DNA of 64,000 nucleotides from Agrypnia vestita (taxonomy: Eukaryota; Arthropoda; Insecta; Trichoptera; Phryganeidae): contig JADDOH010024895.1 of NCBI GenBank assembly GCA_016648135.1, forward strand, positions 124,001 through 188,000, in the 5' to 3' direction. The translations under genes were made by a program, and so were the position numbers. The notes under the pieces were generated by a model. That model saw nothing but the letters and a program-made list of their open reading frames with translations, did not search any database and had not been told where the DNA came from. Positions 22,961 through 33,865 of the stretch are shown in pieces. Numbering within the stretch: the first letter of the stretch is position 1; each line of letters opens with the position of its first letter.

Positions 22961-25900
22961 ATACTTACATATATATTTTTCACAAAAAAAATGTATATAA
23001 AACAGCAATTTCAATTTAATTTAATTAAATTACACATAAAAAATCACTTCGTTTAAAGCACTATATTTTTAGTAATACCAATAATAGTAACACCATTTCT
23101 TCTTCAGGAATGAAGTGAATTTTTATCTTATTAAATTAAAAATAAATAACCGCAAAGTAATTGTTCATTATAAGAGAACATATTAATGAATTTAATTAAA
23201 CCTGAGTGTTTTGGACATACTATATACATATATGCGGATTAGGCGTCAGCATTTTTTATTTATAATAATATTCAAAAATACCACGAGGTGTACTAAGATA
23301 TAAAACTTTAGTTAAAACCAGTTAAAATAGATATATTAAAATTGAATTCAATCAGTACCTATGTGTATTTGAATACATAATATCTAGAAAAAATATTACT
23401 TGGTGTCAAGGAAAGAGACATGGCTGAGCCCTTAGTTAATCAAATCAAAAGATTCTCTTAGAATACTGAAATCAATACTAAAATCTATTTTTTAATTATG
23501 AAACTATTGGTATTACTACCAAGCAAAAAGGTTTGGTATAACATAATACAATCTTTACTAAATGAGAATGTACATTGTGTGAAGAATTTACTGTGAGTAC
23601 TTTAAAGAAAAACACTTACTATATATTTATAATTCCTAAAAATTTAACTTTTCCACATTTGCATGGTGTTGTAATGAAACTCTCATTTTTATGGTATATT
23701 ATTCATATTATAATTTATTTATTTATTACAATTTTGCTACCAATAAATACTACAAAACTACGACTACATACGATCGAAGACCGACTGCAGTTACTACAGA
23801 CAGATCGAAATTACACCGAAAGTGGCTCCAATCATGTGTTGCGGATGTGTTGAGCAGTTGAGCAAAGTTAGCGAACGTAAAATTGTAGGTATACATATTC
23901 ATGATGCTCGCTCGAGTGGATACTTTATGTTTAATTTTTTCGTTAAATAAAATAAAGGAAATTCATTCTACGTATATAAAAATATAAAATCACTGTGATA
24001 CACAAGAATGAAAAGAAAGTTAAAATGTAGCAAATAAAGTCAAATGTCTGCTCCTTAACTTTTGAAGACTCCTAACTGTTGAAGAAAACATGTAAAAGTA
24101 CGTCCCCAAAGCGAGAATTTTCTGCGAAATTTTCCGGCAATCGAGTGGATGTAACTTTCATACAAATCGTAGTTTAAATGTTCGGGACGTGCGAGGAATT
24201 CTTCGGGGATTTTTATTATTTACCTTCAAAAAATGCTCCCAAATCTTTACAACAAAGTATGGATAATTCGAAAGACAAGATGGAATATTTATAACAAAGT
24301 TTATTTCGGGCATAGATTAGAGTAATCTAAAACGATTAGAATATATCATTAGAGATAAAAAAAAAAGGCATTTAATGTCATAAGACACATGTACCAAATT
24401 ATCCGTACATGGAATATGTTTTTATTTCTATTTTTGCTTCGGTAAACAGCCAAAATGACTAGATAACACAAATTAATTTTTTAGTGTTTTATAAGTTTTC
24501 TTTTAAAGCTGTATAACCACATTTATGAAAGGCATTTATTATTATTTTAAAAATGGATGTAAATCAATTGTTATACAAAAATGTACAACTGCTGTAAAAA
24601 TAAATATTCTTTTCTGGATTCCAGGACAATTGACGACCATTAAAACTAATAGTTTAGCGTTTTCAACATAAATGCATCTCTGATTCAGAGTGATGGGGAA
24701 TATCTTTTTGAAATAAATATGAAAATAAATCACAAAATAGAAGCGAGAATAAAAATGTTCACAATATTTTCTAACGCATATTTTATTTTTGAAAAAACAT
24801 ATTTTATATTTTAAAAATACTAACGTCATATGTGATATGTACGTTATTATGTTTATAATGTGTATATTTACAAAATATAGAAATAATTTATATTTTTCGA
24901 TATCTACATGCGCATTCAAGTTAACATAACACGGTGATGACATGGTTGTTTATAAACATTAACGTAAGTGAACAAAACAAACGCGAAACACGTGTTAAAT
25001 AAACGACAAACGCGAAAAACTATTTCAAGTGGGGATCTGCACCCTGCACGCTGCACTCCAGGAATCTGCACCCCAGGGATTGCGTCCACACGTGCGACAG
25101 CAGTTTACATTCACAAGAGGTGTAAAACACAAGCCACACTCCGAAACGCAAGCGCGGTTTAAAATGTTACGTCTGATGACAGCTGTCATCAACTCTTCAT
25201 TCGTAAGATTATGTTCTAGAATGTAAAAGGTTGTCTTTTCGTTGTTCCACGAACCGGAATGGAACTCTTGACATTCCAGCTGAAGTGTAGTATGTCACTG
25301 TGTCACAAAATGCTAAAAACCTCGATAAAAAAGTGCGCCCGTAGAAAATAAAGGTCACAAAAATTAAAGGTCTAACAAAAGAAATGTTCGCCGTGTCATT
25401 CATGGCATGAACAGGTAATTTTTTGTCTGTCACAATAACTTCTCGATGTGCGTAGGATTATTTCGTTACGAGAAAAATTATTTAATTATTTTTTTATGGC
25501 GCGTACATCGTACATGGAGACTTTGAACTCTAAGCTCAAATATTTTCCGATAAATTTCGATATGTATCAGGTGCTTTATTCTAATCGGCGGACATTTATA
25601 ACATTATACATGCGGAAATAAATAAAATAAAAAACGTAGCTCACTTTGCGCGCTCTTCGTTCTTCTTCATGCACGTGCACGTGCCATTAGATATCAAAAT
25701 GTTTAAAAGAAATATACCAACCTTTTAGGTTTCCATCGGCGTTTGAAAACTCCCAACATTGTGGTGAACAGTCCGTACACTGCCTGAACGAAGTTTTCTT
25801 GAAGATACCTAATACAATATATTCGTTATTTAATACTTACACCTACACCGATCTATATTATACGCGCTAATGTCCTACACTTTCACAAAACTACACATTC

Positions 25901-26396
25901 TTATTATAATAATGCTAAAGAGATTTTGAAAAGCCGAAATTTGAGAATGGTAACACTAAAACCTATTTAAAGTTCTTAGAATGAACAGTTTATATTAAAA
26001 TGTCTATTATTCGCGATTTCTTTCTTGATTGCGTCAATCAAACAAACATTTCAACAATGTCCGGATAATTATTTCACTTCATGAAAAAACTTCACTATGG
26101 TCCATGCTGCTGTTCCTTTCACGGTTTCGTGTCAGAGACGCTCTATTCAGATGAGTGGTGTTAACTGCATTTCGCATTCATCTCTCGCAGAGATCTTCGT
26201 GACCTACAAACAAACAAACAAAAAGATCATTAGCGAGATAAAAGTGCGGTGTAATATTTCATTGTTTCAAGTGCTCAACACTTAAAAATAGAATATTTAC
26301 GCATCGTTAGAGAAGAAAACATCTTCCTTTCTTAGCTAGAAATCCTACAATAGTCCTACCTACTCATATACTAACACTAGTTAAATATTTTAAACC
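22961..26396. other. Noncoding stretch, nothing recognised
   Basis: Over 3 kb of AT-rich sequence. A less AT-rich patch at 25030-25170 has no recognisable coding potential. No paired termini or known repeat was identified. Confidence 0.35.
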
Positions 26397-26519
26397 GTGG
26401 AAATTATTCTTCAAGTTTGTGTTTACTGGGGTATTATGCCGTGTTGTTACGACCTTTCGGGCCGACGTTTTGGATCCCATTGCAGGGTCCATCATCAGGA
26501 CTGATGTGTGGAAATTATT
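26397..26519 (-). mobile_element. 99-bp PLE terminal fragment with 12-bp target duplication
   Basis: GTGGAAATTATT at 26397-26408 and 26508-26519 brackets a 99-bp insert. The insert matches only the last part of a PLE terminal repeat, of the same subtype as the element at 53123-53790 (TTTACTGGGGTATTATGCCG shared). It includes a hammerhead-like core. Confidence 0.88.
26458..26505 (-). ncRNA. Hammerhead ribozyme motif, GAAA box mutated
   Basis: Minus strand: CTGATGA (26492-26498), the stem-II hairpin GGACCC...GGGATCC, then AAAACGTC where GAAACGTC is expected. The lost G of the GAAA box should cripple cleavage. Confidence 0.75.
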
Positions 26520-26722
26520 TCCATACGTTCACAATTCTAAATAATAGAGTAGAAACTATACAGTTTTTTGTGTAAAGCGCTCTTGAGGTGAAATTTTTAG
26601 TTCATGCCGCTTTTATTATCCATTATTATTATTAGAAAACGAAAATTCGGAATGTTTAATAAGAACTTTTAAATATCACCACAATCACTATTAAACACTT
26701 TTAATTACACATTTATGATGAC

Positions 26723-26730
26723 CTGGATAT
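26723..26730. repeat. 8-bp target site duplication (left) of DNA transposon
   Basis: CTGGATAT is repeated at 28895-28902, flanking the TAGGSTGTCCC termini. Confidence 0.85.
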
Positions 26731-28894
26731 TAGGCTGTCCCGATAATTTTTTTTTTGGTTTACTTTAACACAAGACCTCTCAAAACTTGCATAATTAAGC
26801 GTAAATTACCAAAATAATTTTAAAAATAAAATAAAACTATATCTTGGGGGTTCTACCGATCTTCAAAGTTTTGAAAAATTGTCATTTTTATGGTGATATT
26901 TCCGTATCCTCAATTTTGGCTCCTGAACTAAATACAAAAAAATATTTACTTTTTGTTCTATTTAGGTGTAAATTATACATGACGTTTCGATTTGCATGCG
27001 ACAACACGTTATCAGCGACTTCGAATTTGTTAGGTTTCAGCCTGCAAATACCCTCAAGTTTAAACTTGTTTTGAGGACTTTCTTGACTTGACTCGCGAGA
27101 GTTCTCTTCGTAGCCAAAATAATTTTTATGCCATAAAAGTACCATTGCGATTGTTACAGTGTCAAAAGTGGATTTTGTGACTTTTAAATAAGAAGTTCGA
27201 GGCGTGGTCAGACTACTTATGCTATATTCGGACCATACAAGGAACTTGACAATCAGCAGCTACCAACTATAAGGGACGTCATTTAATTTATTTTATTTGT
27301 CAAGAACGACCTGAAATTTAAGTACAATGGAAAAGATCCATCCAAATCAGATATATATGTGATTGTTTCCGAAGAGATTAACAATATTTGGATCAAAACT
27401 TCGATTCCAATTATAACTAAGGAACGAGTTATTTAATTAGTGAAATCCAATTTCGAAAAATATCTCAATTTGAAAAGATACCCCAAAAGCAAACGAAATG
27501 ATAGTTTTGAAAATAAACTGAAATGTTTTTTAGAGTCATCCGAGAAGCTTTTTGACGTTTCTGCTTGTAAATACACTTCATTTGAATCTTGTTCGTGTTT
27601 AAAACAAGAAAGTTCACATCAATGAGAGAAGTTTTTGTTGGATCAAATAAATGGTAGGAAAATGGTTATGAGCGGTTTTGAAAAGAAAGAGGTTAGATTA
27701 ATCAAACGACAGCAGAGATAAATTGAAGAGTCAATAAGGGTAACGAAAAAGACATGTTCTACTCAAGAAACCGATTCTGTCTCAGCAACTTGTGATAAAG
27801 ATTCAGTGCGTGAATCTTCTCCAGAAACGTATCCGAAAACAAAGGCATTCCTGAAATACACGCTCTCGACAGAGACACCATCGACTTCAACGACAAATTG
27901 GAATACATTGCCGTTGCCAACAGTTGCTAAATTCTGTGATAGATACGGTTTATCGACGCGATCTGCTGCTGCTGTTGCTTCTGCGATTTTGGCTGTCGAC
28001 GGCTTGGTTTCTACCATTCAACTCTAGTTATTGATAAAAATAAGATCTACAGAGATGTACCTAAAGCCCGGAAGCTTCAAAAGATATTGGAGGTGTTGTT
28101 ATAAAAATCATTTACTTTGATGGGCGAAAAGACCATCGCAAAGAAGTTTTAGAAGACCACATCTCAATTTTAGCACAACCTGGATCAATTTATTTGGGAC
28201 ACACAATACCGAAAGACGTGGCACTGCAAAGGGAATTCTTACTTCGATCACAACTTTAGTAGAGGGTCGAGGTTGTAATTTAGATGACGTGATTTGCGTT
28301 GAATGTGACGGAACTGCAACTAACACCGATTGGAAGGGTGGCGTGATTCAATATTTAGAGGAGTATTTGGAGAGACCGTTACAATGGTGTGTTTGTATGC
28401 TGCATGTCAATGAGTTACCCCTTCGTCATTTATTCTTGACCTTAGATGGTTGCACTTCGGGTCCTAGAGAATATAACAGACGCCTCACAAAATGTAATTG
28501 ACGTTACTTCTAGAGACGGCTTAATTAGAACCAGGATGCAATCTCGAGCAGAAATGCCAAATTTTGGACACAAAATAAGTTAAAATTTTTAGTTTTTGTC
28601 ATTGATTATAATCTATATTTTGTTTATTTTATTTACTTACGCTTTTTTTTATTAATTTCAATAATAAAATACCTTTTAAACATGACTTTTTTTATTATTT
28701 TAGGCAAACGGTTTAACTCTATAAAAACGTAAAATTTACAAAACTTCAAAGCTCGGTAGAGCCCTCAAGATGATAAAAAATTCTATTTTTTTTACCTTTT
28801 TTGCAATTTGTGTAAAATTACACAAAATTTAATACCTCTTGCAATTGTGTAGCTCAAAAATTTTTTTTTCTCATACATGGACGGGGACACCCTA
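26731..28894 (+). mobile_element. 2.16-kb DNA transposon, 8-bp TSD, hAT-like ends, unnamed transposase family
   Basis: The termini are TAGGCTGTCCC (left) and the reverse complement of TAGGGTGTCCC (right). Subterminal inverted repeats (26841-26873 and 28739-28771) match at 28 of 33 positions, 110 and 123 bp from the ends. They include TCTACCGA and AAGTTTTG. The interior is a degraded ORF. An 8-bp duplication and TAGGG-type ends fit hAT-like transposons. Confidence 0.82.
27280..28501 (+). pseudogene. Broken ORF of a repeated arthropod family (putative divergent hAT-like transposase)
   Basis: Several frames on the plus strand give one collinear protein with stops and frameshifts. First comes a Lys/Ser-rich N-terminal part (27440-27620). 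Then TVAKFCDRYGLSTRSAAAVA (about 27910-27990). Then IIYFDGRKD, EDHISIL and GSIYLGH (28100-28200). Last is ECDGTATNT..WKGG with RPLQWCVCMLHVNELPLRHL (28300-28440). From memory, the FDGRKD, CDGT..NTG and LH.NELPLRHL blocks recur in many uncharacterised arthropod proteins. By position, the two Asp blocks followed by C..LH.NEL resemble the first Asp, second Asp and C..H..NL of hAT transposases. That comparison is my inference. Confidence 0.65.
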
Positions 28895-28902
28895 CTGGAT
28901 AT

Positions 28903-29420
28903 GCTTATGTTATCCGCTCTGAAAATATACGTTTTGTAAGCCCTTTACTGCGTTCTTAGAACCATTCATCACGAAAAGCATCGCACGGAAATATACATTT
29001 ATACAAATGGATATATACAATATACTAAAATGCATACGTATAAAAAATATAATTGAGACGATTAGAGCCGAATCATAAAACCCACAAATGAGACGAATTT
29101 CACTGTTATACGAATTTCACTATAAATAGGTAATTACATCAAGCAGATTCGATGCGTATATATGTTTATAAACAATTAACATAGAAAATTATATTTTAAA
29201 AAAATATAGAGAAACATACATAAGTATTTGGAAAAATGCCACAAACTCTTGAAAAATATCAAATAACTAAACTATTTTTATTTCATTCGATTATCACAGC
29301 AATTTACTTTTTGTGGTTTATGATGGATTGATGCTAGAACCCAGTTATATATTTTTAATTTAAATAAAATCAAAAACGTGGTATTAAGATAGTAATATGT
29401 AAGGAATGAAAGATAAACTC
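28903..29420. other. Noncoding stretch, nothing recognised
   Basis: AT-rich sequence without paired termini or coding frames. Confidence 0.35.
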
Positions 29421-29521
29421 TAAGGCCGGCGACACATATTTATTTCCATACAACATGCGCTTACCAAACACACTACGCGGATGACGCGGCGGAAGATACG
29501 CGCTGTGTGGCGCCGGCCTTA
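29421..29521. mobile_element. ~101-bp MITE with TAAGGCCGGCG inverted termini
   Basis: The left end TAAGGCCGGCGACACA and right end TGTGTGGCGCCGGCCTTA are inverted copies differing by a 2-nt indel. The interior is GC-rich (ACGCGGATGACGCGGCGG). It is non-autonomous and no obvious longer relative is present in the window. The target duplication is unclear (TA or TAA). Confidence 0.65.
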
Positions 29522-30113
29522 ATCGACATCATTCACAGATTACACGATTATTCATTCGAGTATGTCAACAGAATTTTCAAGCATTGTCTTAAGATAAATT
29601 TAACTGATTTTTTAATACAATTAGTACTCAGTGTTACGATTAAACAACGCGTCTGCGTGTATGTGTATTGTACAGTTTCCAGGGATGGACGGAAGGAAAA
29701 AAATGTTATTACACTTTTTTGTCATTTTTCAGTTCCTCAGCATTATGTATGCATTGTGAAGTTAGATATAAAATAAAACTAGGCATGTATTATTTTTTAA
29801 TTTAAATTTTTATACAGGTAGAGGAGGTAGGTATCTATCTACTGGGACTTAAAATGACATTTTTAGTTTTTCGAACATGTGGTTTCTATATAACTTATTT
29901 GCAAAGTAAGTATGTTGCCAAACATAAGTTTGACGTTTATGGTACTGAATAAGATATGTTTTCACCATGACATCGTTTCCTTCACATATTTTTCCGAGAT
30001 TATACTAATACAAAAATGTCCTTAGGTTTAAAAATGTCCTTAGGTTTTCACGGCCGTTCAGAATCTTCTGTGTATAGTTTTCTGGGATATTCTGCCGTGT
30101 GTGTGTGACCTCT

Positions 30114-30160
30114 CTGGCCAACGTTTCGGATCCCATTGCAGGGTCCATCATCAGGGCTGA
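30114..30160 (-). ncRNA. Hammerhead ribozyme motif, core intact (PLE copy 2)
   Basis: Minus strand: CTGATGA (30148-30154), stem-II arms GGACCC and GGGATCC, then GAAACGTT (near 30120-30127). It matches the plus-strand copy at 13269-13314. Confidence 0.82.
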
Positions 30161-30314
30161 TGTGATGAGTGAGTGTTGAAGTGTAGGTTAAGTATTACCT
30201 TGCAATACCGTACCGAAGTCAGGGTGTCTCCAAGTTTGTGTTATGTTAAATACTGGATTGCAGTACCGTGTCGAAAGCAAGGTGTGTGTCTTCTTGTAGT
30301 GTTTTATATATCTA

Positions 30315-31098
30315 CTAACGGATGTCGGACTGTGCGGATCGTCTATTTGATTTATCTTGCAGCGCCGGATACCACGATGTTCTTAACTTAAGACCGTCAT
30401 CCCTATTAATGTTTACCGGGTGCTTGTATATTTCGATTGCTTCTTTGACCAGGCGCGTGTGGTGACTTTTGGGCTTTCCTAAGATTTTCGGCTCAAATGA
30501 AAAATGGTGGCCCGTATCTAGAAAGTGCTCAGCCAATGCTGATTTTTCCGGGTGACCGAGTTTGCATGCTCTTTTATGCTCATCAACCCTCTTTGAAATC
30601 GTGCGTGCTGTTTGTCCCACATACACTTTGTCGCAATTTTGACAATCGAGCCTATAAACACCGTCGGTCTCAAGGGGATCCCGATCCTTCGCTGGTCTTA
30701 AGAGGTCCTTAACCTTGTTGTTTGTGCCGAACACTGTCTTAATATTCTGTTTCTTGAGCGCTTTGGCAATCCTGTCTGTTACATTATGGATATAAGGCAA
30801 GAAAGCAATCCCTTTGATCTCAGCTTCTGTGTTTTTCTCGGAGCTGTTAGATTTGGCTCTTATGATGTGCCGTATCTGCCGTCTTTGGTATCCATTGCTT
30901 TCTAGCGCGTCGCTCAGTGTACGAATCTCCTCCTGCAGATGTTCTTCTTGGCATATTCGTTTAGCTCTCGTAGCTAAGGTATTAATTAGTCCTCTCTTCT
31001 GCGCTGGGTGGTGGTGGGAATGTGCATGCAAGTAGCGGTTCGTATGGGTCGGTTTCCTGTAGACCCTGTGCCCGAAACTACCATCTGTGTTCCTTTTC
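30315..31098 (-). CDS. PLE polyprotein C-terminus: RT tail, linker and GIY-YIG endonuclease
   Basis: The frame is open through the whole insert and continues by chance into the left flank (to 31190). True PLE sequence starts at KRNTDGSFGHRVYRKPTHTN, the conserved end of the RT domain. It runs on through HHHPAQKRGLINTLATRA and a helical linker to the GIY-YIG domain. That domain has GVYRL, the CQNC knuckle, KVYVGQTARTISKR, and KEAIEIYK with its Glu. It ends SAQSDIR-stop. The catalytic palm of the RT is absent through 5' truncation. No stop or frameshift is seen in about 260 codons, indicating a recent insertion. Intact PLEs use RT plus this nuclease for target-primed integration. Confidence 0.9.
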
Positions 31099-31198
31099 AT
31101 ACTAATACAAATTAGTTTGCGGCAGAAGCGCGAGTAAGATACACAACAAAAAGTCATAATACTCTCTCTCGAGCAACGTAATATTACCAAAAAAGCGA

Positions 31199-31241
31199 CT
31201 TGGAAGTTCTAAATTGATTGAAACAATTTAGAACTTCCAAG
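31199..31241. repeat. Perfect hairpin, 18-bp arms
   Basis: CTTGGAAGTTCTAAATTG (31199-31216) is exactly inverted at 31224-31241 around the 7-nt loop ATTGAAA. Confidence 0.85.
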
Positions 31242-31814
31242 AACCAACAAAACAGGCATATTTTACACATTATGGTCCTTAATAGAATGCGCGAGTCATA
31301 AGTCACGTAACCTGCATAATTAGTATACCATTAAAATTGATTCATAGAACCATCTGCACTCGTATGCCAAAGCTGCAAAGTGCATCGAACACGACAAGCC
31401 GTTTCTATTGTTTCGTTCATTAGCTCGATATATTGCAATCAAATCCGGCAAGCATTGCCACACGATTAAATCAACTGTCGTAGTGTTCTTGAAGCCTGTC
31501 ATAACAACATCGAAATATTATTAGCCAACGTCTTCCTGCACTTTCGCAAAAGGCTTAAGCTTACTTGTAAATGTCTAAAACGTGAGGAGGAAATCGACTT
31601 AAAAATGCGGTGAAGGGATATTTTTGCCGGTGCCGAAGGTAAATTGTGCAAAATTTCTGCCCACCGTCCTTTGGAATGGAGCTTAAAATAAATTGCCAAG
31701 GAAGTCTTTCGTTGCCTATTAGTGTACTAGAATATTAACCCGTACCATGTACGGTTTCTTAGTTTTTATAATAACATTTCTGAATTGTCGCAAATCTGTT
31801 ATGTTATAAAATGG
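31242..31814. other. Noncoding stretch, nothing recognised
   Basis: Short reading frames here have no recognisable motifs. Confidence 0.3.
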
Positions 31815-32350
31815 TGATTGAAGATGAACAAACTTGAAAAAAGTAACCCATAAAAGCCATGTTTTTATAATACTCCCTTTCTTTGTAAAATATAACAACA
31901 ATTAAAGACGAATTAAAACATATAACATAACACTAAACTTACAGTCATTTAATATATTTCTAAAATGTCAGATGTTTTGAGCTTTGATAAGACACTTCAT
32001 GCTTTGAAGATTAAATTCTAAAAACATTTGTCAGTCAATTTAGATTTTCCACATTCGTAGTGAAGAGCCTATTGTGCTATTATGTATACCGACGGAGTAA
32101 TTCAAATTTAGAAAATATTCCGCGACGTTATCGAGCCGCCGTTGCTAGTCAAACTTTTTTAATGATTCCAATTTGAAAAAACCAATAAAATTTCTAAAAA
32201 TCCGAAATTATACTATAATTTTTTTTTTCACGAAAATTTGATAGATCTTCTTGATGGTCGCCACGAGTCTACTTGCCAAGTTTCAGCTCGATTGGATCAC
32301 GGGAAAAGGGTCAAAAATCGATCCAAATTTTTTTTTGACAGCAAGCCGGC
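31815..32350 (+). repeat. Interspersed repeat R, copy 1
   Basis: Two blocks match the minus strand at 54940-55220. One lies around 31835-31890 (AGTAACCCATAAAA, ATACTCCCTTTCT). The other lies around 32226-32350 (AGTTTCAGCTCGATTGGATC, AATCGATCCAAA, GCAAGCAAGCGAAC). The blocks are about 340 bp apart here and about 80 bp apart in the other copy. Confidence 0.7.
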
Positions 32351-33555
32351 AAGCAAGCGAACAGGTACAGGGGGTAGAGTTGAAGTCATTGATTTATGTA
32401 TTTTAAGTGGAGTTGGAGTTGTCAGAAATCGACCTAGGTATTCTTTTCCTTTTTTAAAATTATGTTCTATTTTAATTAATCAATCAACTGGGAAAAGATC
32501 GCTGGGCAGAAGAAGAAGCCGAAAAGAAGCTGGAAGGAGAAATGGGAGCAGAAGGCGATGGATCGGAAAAAGTGAAAAGGGACCATCCAGCAGGCTAGAG
32601 CTCTACAAGGGTTATACGGCTATCAGAAGAAATAAGTAAGTACTTTAATTAATTGATAATGTGTGTGTTATGAGTACTTTATAGACAATAAAGAATGTGT
32701 GAGCGTAAGAAGTCTGGAGCGAGAGTGAATCAAAAATACCGGATGCTCGTGCATATCGGATACATTTAAGCAGGCGGTCATTCTTTAGCGAATTATAATT
32801 CTCTTTCTGCCTAGCGCGTGCACCTGGATCGGTGCTGCATCGAAAACTGCGTATTTCTTTCATTGTCTTTCATTCGGGCTCGAAGTCGTAATTTAAAGTC
32901 GTAGTCAAAGTCGATAGTTATTTGACAATTCCCTTTGAACTTACATGCCCCAACTGATCCCAATATCTTCAATTTTTCTTGTTCCATATAAATATTTGCA
33001 ATTAATCATTGCCCGCACCTAAGGGGTTATAATAATATTCCGAATACATAGAATTATGAAAATATTCTTATTCATTAAAACATCAAATTTATGACCAAAT
33101 TATGACAGAAATCGCTAATTATAAATAACAACAATGGTCGTAAATCGAATGCATTTTGCGCGATTTCTCTTCTAGTTCGTTTCCCGATTTGTATTGTACA
33201 ATTCAATGAATTAAATACAGACGCCATTAGGGGCACGTAGGCAGTTGAAACGTGTTTTATTTAAATTATTAATATGATTAAGTGTCAACAGTATAACAGG
33301 ACTCTATGGTAGATGAAAGTGTTAAGTGGCATTCTTAGATAATTACGCATCAATACTTGAATGGAAAACTAAAAACCAAAATACGCAAAATTAGGAATAC
33401 ACACAGTTGGACTTGTCCTACAGTACACGGCCCAGCTGTCTGAATCAGTACGAGCAACTTCCCTGGATATGGTGCGCAAGATCTACCAACAGCAACTTGG
33501 ATACCTTCAGGTGACGGTTCCTTCAGAATGCACAAAATCGCCTACCAGGAAGGTA
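32351..33555. other. Noncoding stretch, nothing recognised
   Basis: A purine-rich patch (32480-32640) encodes a basic Arg/Lys/Ser string with no family resemblance. The rest is AT-rich. Confidence 0.3.
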
Positions 33556-33562
33556 GTGTCTG

Positions 33563-33844
33563 GTGAAGCGGAGAGATGAAGATATTAAATATTATCACTT
33601 TTATCCCTTTCACAAGGACACTACGAGCGACGACATGTCCTCTTATCTGACTTCGCTGGTGAGTACCGCCTCATTCAATGTAACGAGGATCAAATCGCGG
33701 GGCGACTACTCGTCATTTAAAATCGGGATTCCGAAAAACAGTGTCAGTAAAATTTTGCAAAGCGAGAACTGGCCGCGCAAATCTTTCATTAAAGAATGGG
33801 AAGCGAAACCGCGAGATGCGCCGCGTCTTCCTTCAGCAAAATGA
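33563..33844 (+). pseudogene. C-terminal end of LINE ORF1 (CR1/Jockey-like)
   Basis: The reading SSYLTSLVSTASFNVTRIKS, then SRGDYSSFKIGIPKNSVSKI, then WPRKSFIKEW resembles the C-terminus of the ORF1 protein in insect CR1/Jockey-type LINEs, where a 'YSSFK.G' box and a 'WP..SFI.EW' box precede the stop. ORF1 proteins bind the element's RNA. The ORF2 frame begins only about 30 bp downstream. The N-terminal zinc-finger or coiled-coil part is missing, so the element is 5'-truncated in ORF1. Confidence 0.6.
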
Positions 33845-33865
33845 CTAGTTCGCGATAGTGCACCA

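Larger units (their letters stand above)
30002..31111 (-). mobile_element. Penelope-like element copy 2, 5'-truncated, with 13-bp target duplication
   Basis: ATACTAATACAAA at 30002-30014 is repeated at 31099-31111. The 1084-bp insert ends within the PLE ORF at 31098. The 3' end has the block AAAAATGTCCTTAGGTTT twice in a row (30013-30047). Confidence 0.92.

Noticed and set aside
32238..32639. 133-codon basic reading frame
   Set aside because: Its left part is the noncoding repeat R and its right part is purine-rich low complexity.
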